The notes: a model not told the origin generated them from the sequence alone. A stretch of 64,000 nucleotides of DNA from Gammaproteobacteria bacterium (GCA_015709635.1 CP054180.1:1612001-1676000); one strand, 5' to 3'; positions 47,274-57,088 are shown, counted from the stretch's first letter. A program made the numbers and translations.

Positions 47274-48227
47274 ATGACAAATGAGCGACATGTTTCCAAA
47301 TGCGATGAAACTGAAATCTTCAAAATGCTCACGATCGAGCCTGGAATGGATATGTCATCCCCTGAAGTGCAGCGCGCAGCCATTCAAACCCTGGAAGGGG
47401 GAGGGCTCATTTATCTGCCCCAAGGAGGATTCGAACTCTCCGACCGGGAACGTGAATTAATATCGAATACGACTAATATCCTGACTCAAGTACCTGATGT
47501 TGAAAATGGTAAACCTACCATCATTTTCGATCCGGAAAACGGGCATATTAAGAAGTATCACTATGCGCAGATACACGGCAAGATGGTGCGAGCACAGATC
47601 AAAGACACGGCACGTTCTGATCTCGAAGCCATTATGGCGCGTTATGGACAGTGGACCGAAAGTGTCATCACCCAATTATTCCCAAGTTACCGCCAGGGAT
47701 TGGACCGAAAGCGGGTAACTTACCGGCCTTTTGCGCGCAACAGTACCCAAGCTCTCCACATTGATTCAAGCTACGGGTACCCCACACAAGGACGGAGTAT
47801 GCTGCGTGTTTTCACCAACATCAATCCAGTGGATCGATTGCGCATCTGGCAGCTCGGTGAGCCATTCGAGCCTTTTGTGCAACGCTTTTTACCCGATGTG
47901 CATGTGAGCGGACCATCGTGGTTTGCTGCTCTGCTGGCCCGTTTGGGTATCGTTGATGGTGTAAAAACTAAATATGATCAATACATCGCAGCACTGCGCG
48001 CACTTGGTATGCGTGATAAGGAATACCAAGCTTCGGCTCCACGCAAACTGATGGAATTTCCCGCAGGATCGAGTTGGATCGCGATTACCGATTTAGTGTT
48101 GCATGGGGCGATATCGGGGCAACACAGCCTCGATCAGACATTTTATTTACCGGTCGAGGCGATGAACGATCCGTCGCGTTCACCGTTGCGTATCTTGGAG
48201 AGATTGACCGGTGAAGTGCTGGCATGA
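47274..48227 (+). CDS. Kdo hydroxylase-like (Fe/2OG-type) protein
   Basis: 317 residues. It resembles the Kdo 3-hydroxylase family, which converts Kdo of lipopolysaccharide to Ko. The iron-site pattern is visible as LHIDSSYGYPTQG (His-x-Asp) and a distal His in LHGAISGQHSLDQTFYLP. The start ATG follows GAGGATA. In this setting it would hydroxylate Kdo or a related ulosonic acid in the surface glycan; substrate by family only. Confidence 0.75.
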   Translation: MTNERHVSKCDETEIFKMLTIEPGMDMSSPEVQRAAIQTLEGGGLIYLPQGGFELSDRERELISNTTNILTQVPDVENGKPTIIFDPENGHIKKYHYAQIHGKMVRAQIKDTARSDLEAIMARYGQWTESVITQLFPSYRQGLDRKRVTYRPFARNSTQALHIDSSYGYPTQGRSMLRVFTNINPVDRLRIWQLGEPFEPFVQRFLPDVHVSGPSWFAALLARLGIVDGVKTKYDQYIAALRALGMRDKEYQASAPRKLMEFPAGSSWIAITDLVLHGAISGQHSLDQTFYLPVEAMNDPSRSPLRILERLTGEVLA

Positions 48228-48284
48228 GCATGGATAGCAAAGGCAGTTTACTCGAATAAATACAGTTTGTATAAACCGTTCGTT

Positions 48285-49373
48285 ATGGAAATGAAATCAG
48301 CGGCAGAAGTGTATTTCGGCGGCCCGGATCAGCCAGTCGGTTATTTGCGTAATGTGCTGGAAGCCTATATTGCCGCTGTTCCAGTGGGCGGATCTATCGA
48401 CTGGGTTACTTATTATTTTCGTGATCTGAAACTCGCGGAAGCGCTTATTCATGCACGTAAACGCGGCGTTAAGGTTACCGTAAGTCTGGCCGGCAAACCG
48501 CGTACCGCCGATGCCAACGATGCTGTGATTGCAATGCTGTCCGGACCGGAAGGTTTGGGTGATGACTTGCGCATCGTCACGTTTCCGGGATTGCCTGCGC
48601 CGCCGGGGAGAACATGGGCACCGCAACTGCACGAAAAACTCTACTGCTTTTCGCATCCCAAACCCATTGCCTTTATCGGTTCGTTTAATCCTTCCGGAAA
48701 TCATGCGGAAGATAGACTCGACATCATTCGCGAGATCGGTGATCAAGATAAGGGTTACAATACTCTGATAGGGCTTGTCGATCCGGTGCTGGTGTCGCAA
48801 CTGGTAAAATATGCGCGCAACTTGCATAAAACGCCACCTGGATTATTTTATCGTTTTTCTGCCGATGCCAACGAAGCGATTCAGAGTACTGATACGACCA
48901 TTCATTTCTGGCCGCGCATGCGCTCTCACCCGGTGATGCAGTTTTTGAGTAAAGTGAGCGATAATGCGCATGTGCGTATTTTTGCTTCACATATCAGGAG
49001 TGAAATTGCGGTTAATTTCATGATTGGATTGGCGAGTCGCGGTGTAGCGTTGGAGATATTCGCGGAGGCGACGCACCGGCGCGTTACGGCAAAGGTGGAA
49101 CAGCGTTTGCTAGCCGCCGGAATCCGCTTCAAGCGCAGCAGAAATGCGGAAGATTTGCCGATGCATCTCAAATTGGTGCTGATCGAGGATCGCGGTCAAG
49201 TATGGTCCATTTTCGGCAGTTTTAATTGGACCAATCCGTCCTTCTGGCTGAACCACGAGATTGCGGCTATTTCAAGCGATCCGGCGCTATTCCGGGTGTT
49301 TTCGGAACGCTGTGACTGGATAGAAAAAAGGGATTTCGTAATGCCGGTACAAATAGATTTGGTAACTGCTTGA
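48285..49373 (+). CDS. Phospholipase D-family protein
   Basis: 362 residues from ATG 48285 (MEMKSAAEVYFGG). It has two HKD-like halves: LHEKLYCFSHPKPIAFIGSFNPSGN near residue 120 and MHLKLVLIEDR with FGSFNWTNPS near 305. Both have the H-x-K and downstream GS/N pattern, so the catalytic pair looks complete. No signal peptide. Such enzymes transfer or hydrolyse phosphodiesters, as in cardiolipin synthase. It overlaps the next frame and belongs to the glycan operon, which is unusual. Confidence 0.8.
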   Translation: MEMKSAAEVYFGGPDQPVGYLRNVLEAYIAAVPVGGSIDWVTYYFRDLKLAEALIHARKRGVKVTVSLAGKPRTADANDAVIAMLSGPEGLGDDLRIVTFPGLPAPPGRTWAPQLHEKLYCFSHPKPIAFIGSFNPSGNHAEDRLDIIREIGDQDKGYNTLIGLVDPVLVSQLVKYARNLHKTPPGLFYRFSADANEAIQSTDTTIHFWPRMRSHPVMQFLSKVSDNAHVRIFASHIRSEIAVNFMIGLASRGVALEIFAEATHRRVTAKVEQRLLAAGIRFKRSRNAEDLPMHLKLVLIEDRGQVWSIFGSFNWTNPSFWLNHEIAAISSDPALFRVFSERCDWIEKRDFVMPVQIDLVTA

Positions 49374-49378
49374 TAGAA

Positions 49379-50890
49379 ATGGTAAACACAAACACGGGAG
49401 ATGCGGCTTCAACGCTTATTATTCCGGTAGAAAGTCAGGTTCGCGAACTGGATGCTAAAATCCTATTAGCATGTTTCGCAGCGGAGCGCGGTTTTCCAGT
49501 ACTGATCGGTTCCCGAGCTTTTGCACATTTCCAGATGGCATCCATTCCGCGCGGTGTTTATCTCGCTAAAAGCATGCGCAGTCTTAGCAGTTCAATGTTC
49601 AAGGCATTGCGGCAACTGGGTCATGAAATTGTCGCTTGGGAAGAAGAAGCGCTGGTGCACCCGCCCGCTGATACTTATTTCACACTCCGGCTTTCCCCGC
49701 AAACGATTAATAAAGTGTCGCATGTCTTCGCCTGGGGGCAAGAGAATGTCGACTTAATGCAACAGTATCCCGATTTACCGCAGAATCTGCCGATTCACAT
49801 TACCGGTAATCCGCGCGGCGATATGCTGAGACCGGAATTACGTCCGTTTTTTGATCCGGAAGTTAAAAAGTTGCGTGATCGATACGGGGATTTCATCCTG
49901 ATCAACACGAATTTCAGCGATGTGAATCCTTTTATTCCCAGCATCGGCTTATTTCAATCCGCGAAAAGCTCTGATAAGACGAAACGCCGCGGTCAAGCGG
50001 GGATAGGCATGAGTATCGAGTTTGCCGAGGGCTTGCGGGATCACAAACAAGCGATACTGGAAGATTTCAAGCAACTGATTCCGGCGCTCGAGCGGGCATT
50101 TCCTGAGATGACGATTGTTGTTCGCCCACATCCCAGTGAGAACAATCAAATTTATCAGGATCTCGCCGCACGCAGTGAACGGATCGTCGTCAACAAGGAG
50201 GGTAACGTCATCCCCTGGTTGCTGGCAGCGAAGGCGCTGGTGCACAATGGCTGCACGACCGGTTTGGAAGCTTATGTGCTCGGCGTTCCGGCCATTTCTT
50301 ATCTGGCGACGTTGAATAAGTTTTATGACTATGATTTTCAGGGGTTGCCGACAAAACTCAGTTACCAGTGCTTCAATTTTGCAGAACTGCAGATGACATT
50401 GAACCGGGTTCTGGCAGGGGAGCTCGGCGGCGCCGGCGGCGAGGAACGCCAAGCTCTGATCGACTATTATTTGTCGGCGCAGCAAGGTCCATTGGCTTGC
50501 GAGCGTATCGTCGATGTTCTGGAATCCAGCGGCTATTCTGCTAGCCAGCCGCCACCCAGCCCTTTCAGTCGCTTTGCACGAGGCTGGTTGTTCACCACAA
50601 TAAAGGCGGCGTTGACCAACCTCTACATGCGCCGCCCCGGACCCAACCGGTTGGCTTATCACGATCACCGTTTTCCGGAAATTTCCGTGACTGACCTGGA
50701 ACAAAAAATCACCCGCTTCGGTCAGCTGTTGCATCGCTTTGACACGATCAAAATCGAGCAACACTCGAAGCATCTTTTCATGGTGAGCTCCCGGAGTAAA
50801 AGAAAAATTTCACAGGCCGTACCGGAAGTAAACACATGCGAGAATGATCGTGCTGTGAAAAGCGAACACAATGCATTGCTGCCGGACTGA
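49379..50890 (+). CDS. Surface carbohydrate biosynthesis protein, transferase-like
   Basis: 503 residues from ATG 49379. It has the build of the 'surface carbohydrate biosynthesis' GT-B-like family: LIIPVESQVRELDAKILLA at the start, SHVFAWGQENVDL and ITGNPRGDMLRPE in the middle, and WLLAAKALVHNGCTTGLEA as a sugar-nucleotide-type site. Related proteins occur in capsule and O-antigen loci. Exact acceptor and donor are unknown. The last ~70 residues are polar and family-poor. Confidence 0.75.
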   Translation: MVNTNTGDAASTLIIPVESQVRELDAKILLACFAAERGFPVLIGSRAFAHFQMASIPRGVYLAKSMRSLSSSMFKALRQLGHEIVAWEEEALVHPPADTYFTLRLSPQTINKVSHVFAWGQENVDLMQQYPDLPQNLPIHITGNPRGDMLRPELRPFFDPEVKKLRDRYGDFILINTNFSDVNPFIPSIGLFQSAKSSDKTKRRGQAGIGMSIEFAEGLRDHKQAILEDFKQLIPALERAFPEMTIVVRPHPSENNQIYQDLAARSERIVVNKEGNVIPWLLAAKALVHNGCTTGLEAYVLGVPAISYLATLNKFYDYDFQGLPTKLSYQCFNFAELQMTLNRVLAGELGGAGGEERQALIDYYLSAQQGPLACERIVDVLESSGYSASQPPPSPFSRFARGWLFTTIKAALTNLYMRRPGPNRLAYHDHRFPEISVTDLEQKITRFGQLLHRFDTIKIEQHSKHLFMVSSRSKRKISQAVPEVNTCENDRAVKSEHNALLPD

Positions 50891-50893
50891 ATC

Positions 50894-51682
50894 ATGAAAA
50901 AAATTCTTCATCGATACATCTATAAAAGACATATTCAGAACCTCGCAGCACAGATCAAATCAGCGGTTGCTTCTCTGGACGATGCAGTGCCGATTTTGAT
51001 TGTGTCTTACAACAATGGTGTTTATGTTGATCATTGTGTGCGCCAATTCAATGCGCGATCTGTCAAGCCGATCGTCATCGACAACGCCTCGAGAGATGTT
51101 GAGACACGCACTATTCTTGCGGATATTGCCGCAGCAAAAAAAGCTTTCGTGGTGCGGTCAGCGGTCAATATGGGTGCACGCACCGGGTTTCAAGGACCGA
51201 TTTATGATGTCTTGCCGGAGATATTCGGCTATACCGATCCGGATTTGCTGTTCAACGAACACTTACCAGTGGATTTCATTCAACAACTGATTGATGTTTG
51301 CGGTTACTTCAAGTGCTTTAAGGCGGGTTTCGCTCTGCCATACCAAGTTAATGGCTACAACTTAACCGATCGCCGCATGAAATCAAACTTGGGAAATATT
51401 GTTCCATGCGAAAGACTCGTGACCGTGCCGCAATGGGAGTCGCGGTTCTGGAATAAACCGCTCAGACATGACCGGTTAGAGGTATATGCAGCACCCATCG
51501 ATACAACTTTTGCGATTTGTCACAAAAAATACTATAACGGTGATTTTTTCGATGCCGTACGGGTTGCCGGCAATTTTTCCGCACTGCACATGCCGTGGTT
51601 TCCGGATTTGGACCTACTATCATCGCAGCGCCGGTCGGCTTACCTGAAAGGCAATAAATCATCAACCTGGGTCACCAATTAG
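50894..51682 (+). CDS. GT2-like glycosyltransferase
   Basis: 262 residues. VPILIVSYNNGVYVDHCVRQ and VIDNASRD resemble the nucleotide-binding start of GT-A family 2 enzymes. FGYTDPDLLFNEHLP carries a candidate D-x-D metal motif. The start follows the previous stop by 3 bases, so the two are coupled. Confidence 0.7.
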   Translation: MKKILHRYIYKRHIQNLAAQIKSAVASLDDAVPILIVSYNNGVYVDHCVRQFNARSVKPIVIDNASRDVETRTILADIAAAKKAFVVRSAVNMGARTGFQGPIYDVLPEIFGYTDPDLLFNEHLPVDFIQQLIDVCGYFKCFKAGFALPYQVNGYNLTDRRMKSNLGNIVPCERLVTVPQWESRFWNKPLRHDRLEVYAAPIDTTFAICHKKYYNGDFFDAVRVAGNFSALHMPWFPDLDLLSSQRRSAYLKGNKSSTWVTN

Positions 51683-51815
51683 ATTTCAATACCTTGGAGC
51701 TGAGATACATGTAAAACAGTTTCTTTTTACTGAAAATGGATGCAGCGTGCGACGGCCAGTTTTTTACTAATGTTAAGTTTATCAATTGATTAATAATGGA
51801 ATAACCGGAAATTTT

Positions 51816-52694
51816 ATGAAAGTGCCTAAGGTAATTGCCGAAATTGGTTGTAATCATAAAGGTGACATGGAAATCGCTAAGGAAATGATCGGAATTGCAG
51901 CCACATTTGCAAAATGTGATTTTGTGAAGTTCCAGAAGCGTTCCAATAAGGAATTGCTAACGCCGGAAGAATATAATGCGCCGCATCCGAATACACAAAA
52001 TAGCTACGGCGATACCTACGGTGCACACCGGGAATTTCTCGAATTCGACGTCGATCAGCACCGCCAATTGCAGCAATACTGCAAGGAGTTCGGCATCGGT
52101 TACTCAACGTCGGTGTGGGATCTCACTTCGGCCAAGGAAATTGCCGGCCTCAATCCGGTATTCATCAAGATACCGTCCGCGTGTAATCTCAATTTCCCCA
52201 TGCTGGAATTTCTCGCCCGGGATTATCACGGCGACATTCACATTTCCGTCGGTATGACCACGTACGAGGAACAAGAGCAAATTGTGCAGTTAATGGAAAA
52301 ATGCCATGCGGCTGAACGCGTTGTTTTATATGCCTGCACCTCCGGCTATCCCGTTCCATTTGATCAAGTCTGTTTGCTTGAACTGCAAACGCTGAATAAG
52401 CGGTTTGGCTCGCGTATCAAGGAAATCGGGTTTTCCGGTCATCATTTGGGTATTGCTGTGGACATCGCGGCTGTGACGCTGGGCGCATCCTGGATTGAAC
52501 GCCATTTCACTCTCGATCGTACTTGGAAAGGAACCGATCATGCGGCGTCGCTGGAACCGGATGGCCTGCGCCGCTTGGTGCGGGATGTACGGGCTGTTTC
52601 TCAGGCATTGACATTTAAAGATGCTCCCATACTGGACATCGAAGCGCCGCAGCGCGCCAAGCTGAAACGGTTGCAGGGAGTACACTTCAACTGA
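51816..52694 (+). CDS. neuB: NeuB-type nonulosonate synthase lacking the SAF domain
   Basis: 292 residues from ATG 51816. VIAEIGCNHKGDMEIAKEMI, VKFQKRSNKELL, HISVGMTTYEE and the C-terminal ERHFTLDRTWKGTDHAASLEP are the NeuB barrel hallmarks, which bind Mn2+, PEP and the sugar. The chain ends just after the barrel: the C-terminal antifreeze-like SAF domain (~60 residues) that NeuB uses to cap the neighbouring active site is absent. The product is therefore a sialic-acid-like or other ulosonic acid, not assignable. The stop overlaps the next start (TGATG). Confidence 0.85.
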   Translation: MKVPKVIAEIGCNHKGDMEIAKEMIGIAATFAKCDFVKFQKRSNKELLTPEEYNAPHPNTQNSYGDTYGAHREFLEFDVDQHRQLQQYCKEFGIGYSTSVWDLTSAKEIAGLNPVFIKIPSACNLNFPMLEFLARDYHGDIHISVGMTTYEEQEQIVQLMEKCHAAERVVLYACTSGYPVPFDQVCLLELQTLNKRFGSRIKEIGFSGHHLGIAVDIAAVTLGASWIERHFTLDRTWKGTDHAASLEPDGLRRLVRDVRAVSQALTFKDAPILDIEAPQRAKLKRLQGVHFN

Positions 52695-53860
52695 TGCGCT
52701 GGGTTGCTTTTATGCCGTTGCGTGCCAATTCAAAATCCATTGTCGATAAAAATGTGCGTGCTATCGCAGGACGGCCATTATTCGCATGGAGCCTGGAACA
52801 GGCAATTGCTTCGCGGTGTTTCGACGAAATTTACGTGGCGAGTGATTCTGCGAGAATCCGCGAGAAAGTGCTGGATGAATTTCCGGCAGGGGTGACGGTT
52901 CTGGATCGTTCTGCCGAAACTTGTACCGACACGGCCAGCACGGAAAGCGCCATGCTCGAGTTTAAACAGCGCGTCGCTTTTGATGTTTTATGCTTAATTC
53001 AGGCCACTTCGCCGCTCACGCGCGCAGAAGATTTCATTGCGGCCAAGCAGAAGTTTCTGAATGAACATCTCGATTCCTTATTGACGGCGGTACAATCCAA
53101 GCGGTTTTACTGGACTGGCGACGGTACGCCGATCAATTACGACCCGCTCAAGCGTCCGCGGCGCCAGGATTTTGCTGGCTGCTTGATGGAAAATGGCGCT
53201 TTCTATTTCACCCGGCGAAGAATACTGGAGGATTTTGGTAACCGGCTTAGCGGGCGTATCGGTGTCCATGAGATGGCAGCGGAAACGGCGATTGAGATCG
53301 ACGATGAAACCGACTGGATCATCGTTGAACAGTTGTTGCTGCGGCAAAAATTGATGAAGCTCAGCGCATACGCCGGGCAAGTGAAAATGCTGGTTCTGGA
53401 TGTCGACGGCACCTTTACGGATGGCGGCATGTACTATGGACCGGAGGGTGAAGCGTTGAAGAAATTCAACACGCGCGATGCGCATGGTTTACAACTGCTG
53501 CGCAAGAACGGCATCGGCGTTTGTGTCATGAGCGGCGAAAAAAGCCCTGCCGTTGCGGCGAGAATGAAAAAGCTCGGCATCGAGGAATACTATCCAGGGG
53601 TCAACGACAAACTTCCGCAGTTGAAAGAACTGGCAAAACGAAAAGGGATTGCGCTGCAAGACATTGCCTATATCGGTGACGATCTCTGCGATTTGGCATG
53701 CCTCGAAAATGCAGGTTTTACCTGTTGTCCGGCCGATGCGGTGCCGGAAGTTTTGCAAATAGCCCGTTATGTTTGTGACCATTCCGGTGGTCACGGTGCC
53801 GTGCGTGAAGTGTGCGATCTTATTTTAAAAATGAAAAATTCCGGTCAGATTACTGCGTAG
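52694..53860 (+). CDS. neuA: CMP-nonulosonate synthetase fused to KdsC-like phosphatase
   Basis: 388 residues. The N-terminal half (~1-225) is a NeuA-type cytidylyltransferase: MPLRANSKSIVDKNVRAIAG, LIQATSPLTRAEDF and the metal-site DDETDW. The C-terminal half (~230-388) is a KdsC-like HAD phosphatase with VLDVDGTFTDGGMYYGP, VMSGEKSPAV and YIGDDLCDLACL. The fusion implies that the upstream synthase makes a phosphorylated ulosonic acid, which is dephosphorylated and then CMP-activated. Translationally coupled to the NeuB-type gene. Confidence 0.88.
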   Translation: MRWVAFMPLRANSKSIVDKNVRAIAGRPLFAWSLEQAIASRCFDEIYVASDSARIREKVLDEFPAGVTVLDRSAETCTDTASTESAMLEFKQRVAFDVLCLIQATSPLTRAEDFIAAKQKFLNEHLDSLLTAVQSKRFYWTGDGTPINYDPLKRPRRQDFAGCLMENGAFYFTRRRILEDFGNRLSGRIGVHEMAAETAIEIDDETDWIIVEQLLLRQKLMKLSAYAGQVKMLVLDVDGTFTDGGMYYGPEGEALKKFNTRDAHGLQLLRKNGIGVCVMSGEKSPAVAARMKKLGIEEYYPGVNDKLPQLKELAKRKGIALQDIAYIGDDLCDLACLENAGFTCCPADAVPEVLQIARYVCDHSGGHGAVREVCDLILKMKNSGQITA

Positions 53861-53923
53861 GTATGCGACATCGATCACCTGTTGGATGAATAATGGTTGT
53901 ACGGGCTTCTCACAGAAAATGAC

Positions 53924-55207
53924 ATGAAAGCGCTCTTCTTTCTTCGTCATTACAACGATATCGATCATATCACCCCGGTTATCTGCAAATGGGTCGAATA
54001 CGGCCATACGTGCGATGTGGTGCTGATTGGTCATCGCACTATCCGTAACGATTACCGCATTGAGTTTCTGCGCAAGCTGACGGGCGTGCGACTAGCGCAT
54101 ATCCGTGATGTGCTGACACCGCTAGAGTTTATGCAGTGGTGGCTGCAAACGTTATTATTGTCGCCGGGTATGAAGCGCTCTTTGCTAAAGCCGGTGGTGC
54201 AAAAAGCTATTGCGATGTACGGTGATGAGAAGCGTCAACAAGTCTGGAGAAGCACTTCCCGGAAATTGCTGGAGAGAAGTTTTGCCGGTAGCGGTAATGG
54301 TGTAATCGTGTTCGACTGGGTGACCCGGAATTCTCCAGTGTGCATCGAGTGGGTCGAGACGGTCGTTGCCATGGCACACGACAAGGGGCTTGGCGCGGTT
54401 TCACTGCCGCATGGCGACAGTCCGCACGCCAATCACCTGATCCGGCGCGGCGAGTGGAAACTGCAGCCGGATAGCATGTATTCCGCCGGTTGTTTATTCG
54501 ATAAAGTCGTGGTGCCGAATGAATTATGCGCCGTGCGTTTCCGCCCTTTCATGCAGGCGCAGTCGATCGCGGTGCTGGGGTCGCCGCGCTTTTGCACCGA
54601 ATGGCTGGATAAATTGGCGCAATTACAACCGCCGTCGCCGCTCACACGTTCCGCGAGCCGGCTTAAACTGATCATCTTCTTGCGAAAAAGCGATTTCACC
54701 ACGTTCTGGGAAGAGGTTGGCGAGGTGGTACAAATGATCGCGGCTTTCCCAGGCGTGGAAATCATCATCAAACCGCACACCCGCGGCGGCTGGCGGCAGC
54801 CTCTGACACGAAATAAGGCCATTTTACGTTTGCCGAATATCAGCATCGCGGCAGATGATGTACACTCCGTGCATTTGTTGAATTGGGCGGATGTCGCCAT
54901 GGATCTCGCAACTTCGGTTGTTTTTGAAGCGGTAACAGCAGGAAAGCCGGTGCTGGCGGCGGATTACCTGCACGCAGGCCGCTCCGTTGTGGCCGAGTAT
55001 ATGCCCGAGACCGAATTACGATGCCGCGATGATGTATATCAAAGAATCAGCGAATTGCTATCGGCAGGTTGTGATTCATTTTACGATGAAGAACACCGGC
55101 AGCGTTTTCTCAAAGAAATCATCCAAGGTTCGGGAGATGACGATGTTTTGCCCCGTTATGTAGCATTATTGGAAGAAAGTTGCCGCCTTCGCGAAATACA
55201 CCGATGA
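53924..55207 (+). CDS. Capsule-type glycan transferase (CDP-glycerol transferase-like)
   Basis: 427 residues from ATG 53924 (MKALFFLRHYNDIDHITP); a longer frame from 53897 is less likely. GT-B-like layout: GAVSLPHGDSPHANHLI, IAVLGSPRFC, VEIIIKPHTRGGW and WADVAMDLATSVVFEAVTAGKPV resemble the poly-glycerolphosphate and Kdo transferase superfamily. The donor could be the CMP-sugar made by the preceding genes; that is an inference. Confidence 0.68.
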   Translation: MKALFFLRHYNDIDHITPVICKWVEYGHTCDVVLIGHRTIRNDYRIEFLRKLTGVRLAHIRDVLTPLEFMQWWLQTLLLSPGMKRSLLKPVVQKAIAMYGDEKRQQVWRSTSRKLLERSFAGSGNGVIVFDWVTRNSPVCIEWVETVVAMAHDKGLGAVSLPHGDSPHANHLIRRGEWKLQPDSMYSAGCLFDKVVVPNELCAVRFRPFMQAQSIAVLGSPRFCTEWLDKLAQLQPPSPLTRSASRLKLIIFLRKSDFTTFWEEVGEVVQMIAAFPGVEIIIKPHTRGGWRQPLTRNKAILRLPNISIAADDVHSVHLLNWADVAMDLATSVVFEAVTAGKPVLAADYLHAGRSVVAEYMPETELRCRDDVYQRISELLSAGCDSFYDEEHRQRFLKEIIQGSGDDDVLPRYVALLEESCRLREIHR

Positions 55208-55211
55208 ATGA

Positions 55212-56270
55212 ATGGACAATCAAGTGACACCGGCTGCCGAAAAATCTATCGATGTCGTGATTCCGGTTTATAACGCGCCGGAGCTGACAAAGCGTTGCAT
55301 TGATTCAGTCGTCACGCACCTTGGACAATCCATACAACATGTACTCATTCAGGATGATGCGTCCGACCGTGAAACGCGCGAGATGCTGGATCATTTGCCG
55401 TATGCAGGTGTAGAAGTTTGCCACGCGGAAAAGAATCAGGGCTTCGGTTTGACAGTCAATGCTGCCGTCAATCGCTCGAATGCTTTTTATGTACTGATTC
55501 TAAATTCGGATACCGAAGTCAATCAAAACATTCTGCCGCAGCTATGTGCGGCATTTGATGCCGACGACAAGCTGGCGGCCATTATTCCGGCCGGTAATAG
55601 TTATGACAACTTCGATTTCAGCCGCTATGTGCTGCGCGAGGGAAATTATGTTCAGACTTATTATCTCCGCGGACATGCGATTTTGATCCGCCGCGATGCC
55701 TTTCTGGCGGTCGGCGGCTTTGATGCCACATTCGGCCGCGGCTATTACGAAGATATCGACCTTGGCCGTCGCCTTGATTTAAACGGCTGGCGATTTGGCG
55801 TTCACCCTGAAGCGCATATTTATCATAAAGGTGCAGGATCGTTTGGCGATGATCGCATCACTCTGGCACGGCGTAACCGGGCTGTGTACTTGTCGCGCTA
55901 TCCCAAGGCGCGGCAGAATATTATGTTACTTTCGGGTAACTGCGCATTGGCGGATTTTAGCGACGATTTACTTAAAGCAATCGATCAAGTATTTCATGTG
56001 GGCGGCTCCGTTCATTGGTTCACGCCGCTACAACCCACCCGGTTAATTTGCCTGCAGATGTATGGTCATGCACTACGGCTGCATTCGGTTATCAACGTTC
56101 TATCACGCGGCTGGCAACGCGCCGATAGACGCGTAACCGCAATATGGATCATGCCGGGAGTTTCTTTTTTACTGCGTGGATTGCTTACTGTTTGGGCGCG
56201 CTGGCAGAATCTTAAAATTCTGTTTATCGAAGAAACTGTAGCGCACGATCCTGTTCGTAATTCAGAATAG
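55212..56270 (+). CDS. GT2 family glycosyltransferase
   Basis: 352 residues. IDVVIPVYNAPELTKRCIDS and VLIQDDASDRETREML open a GT-A fold. ILNSDTEVNQNILPQL carries the metal-binding D-x-E/D, and GRGYYEDIDLGRRLDLNGW is the catalytic ED motif of rhamnosyl/galactosyl-type GT2 enzymes. It is the last gene of the coupled run, starting 4 bases after the previous stop. Confidence 0.86.
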   Translation: MDNQVTPAAEKSIDVVIPVYNAPELTKRCIDSVVTHLGQSIQHVLIQDDASDRETREMLDHLPYAGVEVCHAEKNQGFGLTVNAAVNRSNAFYVLILNSDTEVNQNILPQLCAAFDADDKLAAIIPAGNSYDNFDFSRYVLREGNYVQTYYLRGHAILIRRDAFLAVGGFDATFGRGYYEDIDLGRRLDLNGWRFGVHPEAHIYHKGAGSFGDDRITLARRNRAVYLSRYPKARQNIMLLSGNCALADFSDDLLKAIDQVFHVGGSVHWFTPLQPTRLICLQMYGHALRLHSVINVLSRGWQRADRRVTAIWIMPGVSFLLRGLLTVWARWQNLKILFIEETVAHDPVRNSE

Positions 56271-56296
56271 AAAGCAATTATCTATTCAGCGCTTTC

Positions 56297-57088
56297 TTAA
56301 ATTAAGCGGAATTCAGCAAGCAGCGGAATATGATCGGATAAACGCCGCCAGGGCTGGCCGTGCAAGCGATCGCAATTAACGATATCCAGGCCACGGTAGT
56401 AAATTCGATCCATTGATAATACCGGCAACCAGGAAGGAAAGGTGCGTGCATACGTGCCGCGGGTGATTTTGAAAACTTCCTTAACACCCAAACCACGATG
56501 CAAGAAATGCTCGGCACGGCCGCGCCAGTCATTGAAATCTCCAGCGATAATGAGCGGTCCATTTGCCGGAACATGCGAATTGATACGCTTTACCAGCGTT
56601 GCGAGCTGGTGTTCTCGCTCTTGTCCGAATAATCCCAAATGTACACAGATGATGTGAATTTTCTGAGCGCTGCCGGGAATCTGGATCGTGCCGTGCAGAA
56701 GACTTCGGCTGGCCGATTTTAAAAATGAAACATTAATATTTTCCCATTCGATGAAGGGATATTTGCATAAAATTGCATTGCCGTGATGGCCGGATTTGTA
56801 AATGGCATTCTTGCCGTAAGCGAAATGGTGCCAAACTTGATCGGCAAGAAACTCAAACTGCCGGCTATTGGGCCAATCAGTGAAACGATGGTTCGATTTA
56901 TTGCGTTCACCTTGCACTTCTTGCAGAAATACTACATCGGCATTGATATTTCTCAATAAATTCTTGATTTCGTGAAGAATGAAATGCAAATTGGTGGCGC
57001 TGAACCCTTTGTGAATATTATAAGTTAGAACTTTAAGTGAAGTATTGGGCATACCGTTCCTGAAATTTTCCTGCTTGCCATCAGTCAT
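56297..57088 (-). CDS. Endonuclease/exonuclease/phosphatase (EEP) family protein
   Basis: 263 residues. LKVLTYNIHKG, VVFLQEVQGE, IICVHLGLFGQERE, IIAGDFNDWRG and the terminal LSDHIPLLAEF give the complete EEP active site (Asn, Glu, Asp-x-Asn, Asp-His). It resembles E. coli YbhP, which sits beside the PLD-type cardiolipin synthase gene clsB. Substrate could be a nucleic acid or a phospholipid/inositide-type phosphodiester. No signal peptide is evident; an internal ATG at 57052 is an alternative start. Confidence 0.85.
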   Translation of the reverse strand: MTDGKQENFRNGMPNTSLKVLTYNIHKGFSATNLHFILHEIKNLLRNINADVVFLQEVQGERNKSNHRFTDWPNSRQFEFLADQVWHHFAYGKNAIYKSGHHGNAILCKYPFIEWENINVSFLKSASRSLLHGTIQIPGSAQKIHIICVHLGLFGQEREHQLATLVKRINSHVPANGPLIIAGDFNDWRGRAEHFLHRGLGVKEVFKITRGTYARTFPSWLPVLSMDRIYYRGLDIVNCDRLHGQPWRRLSDHIPLLAEFRLI

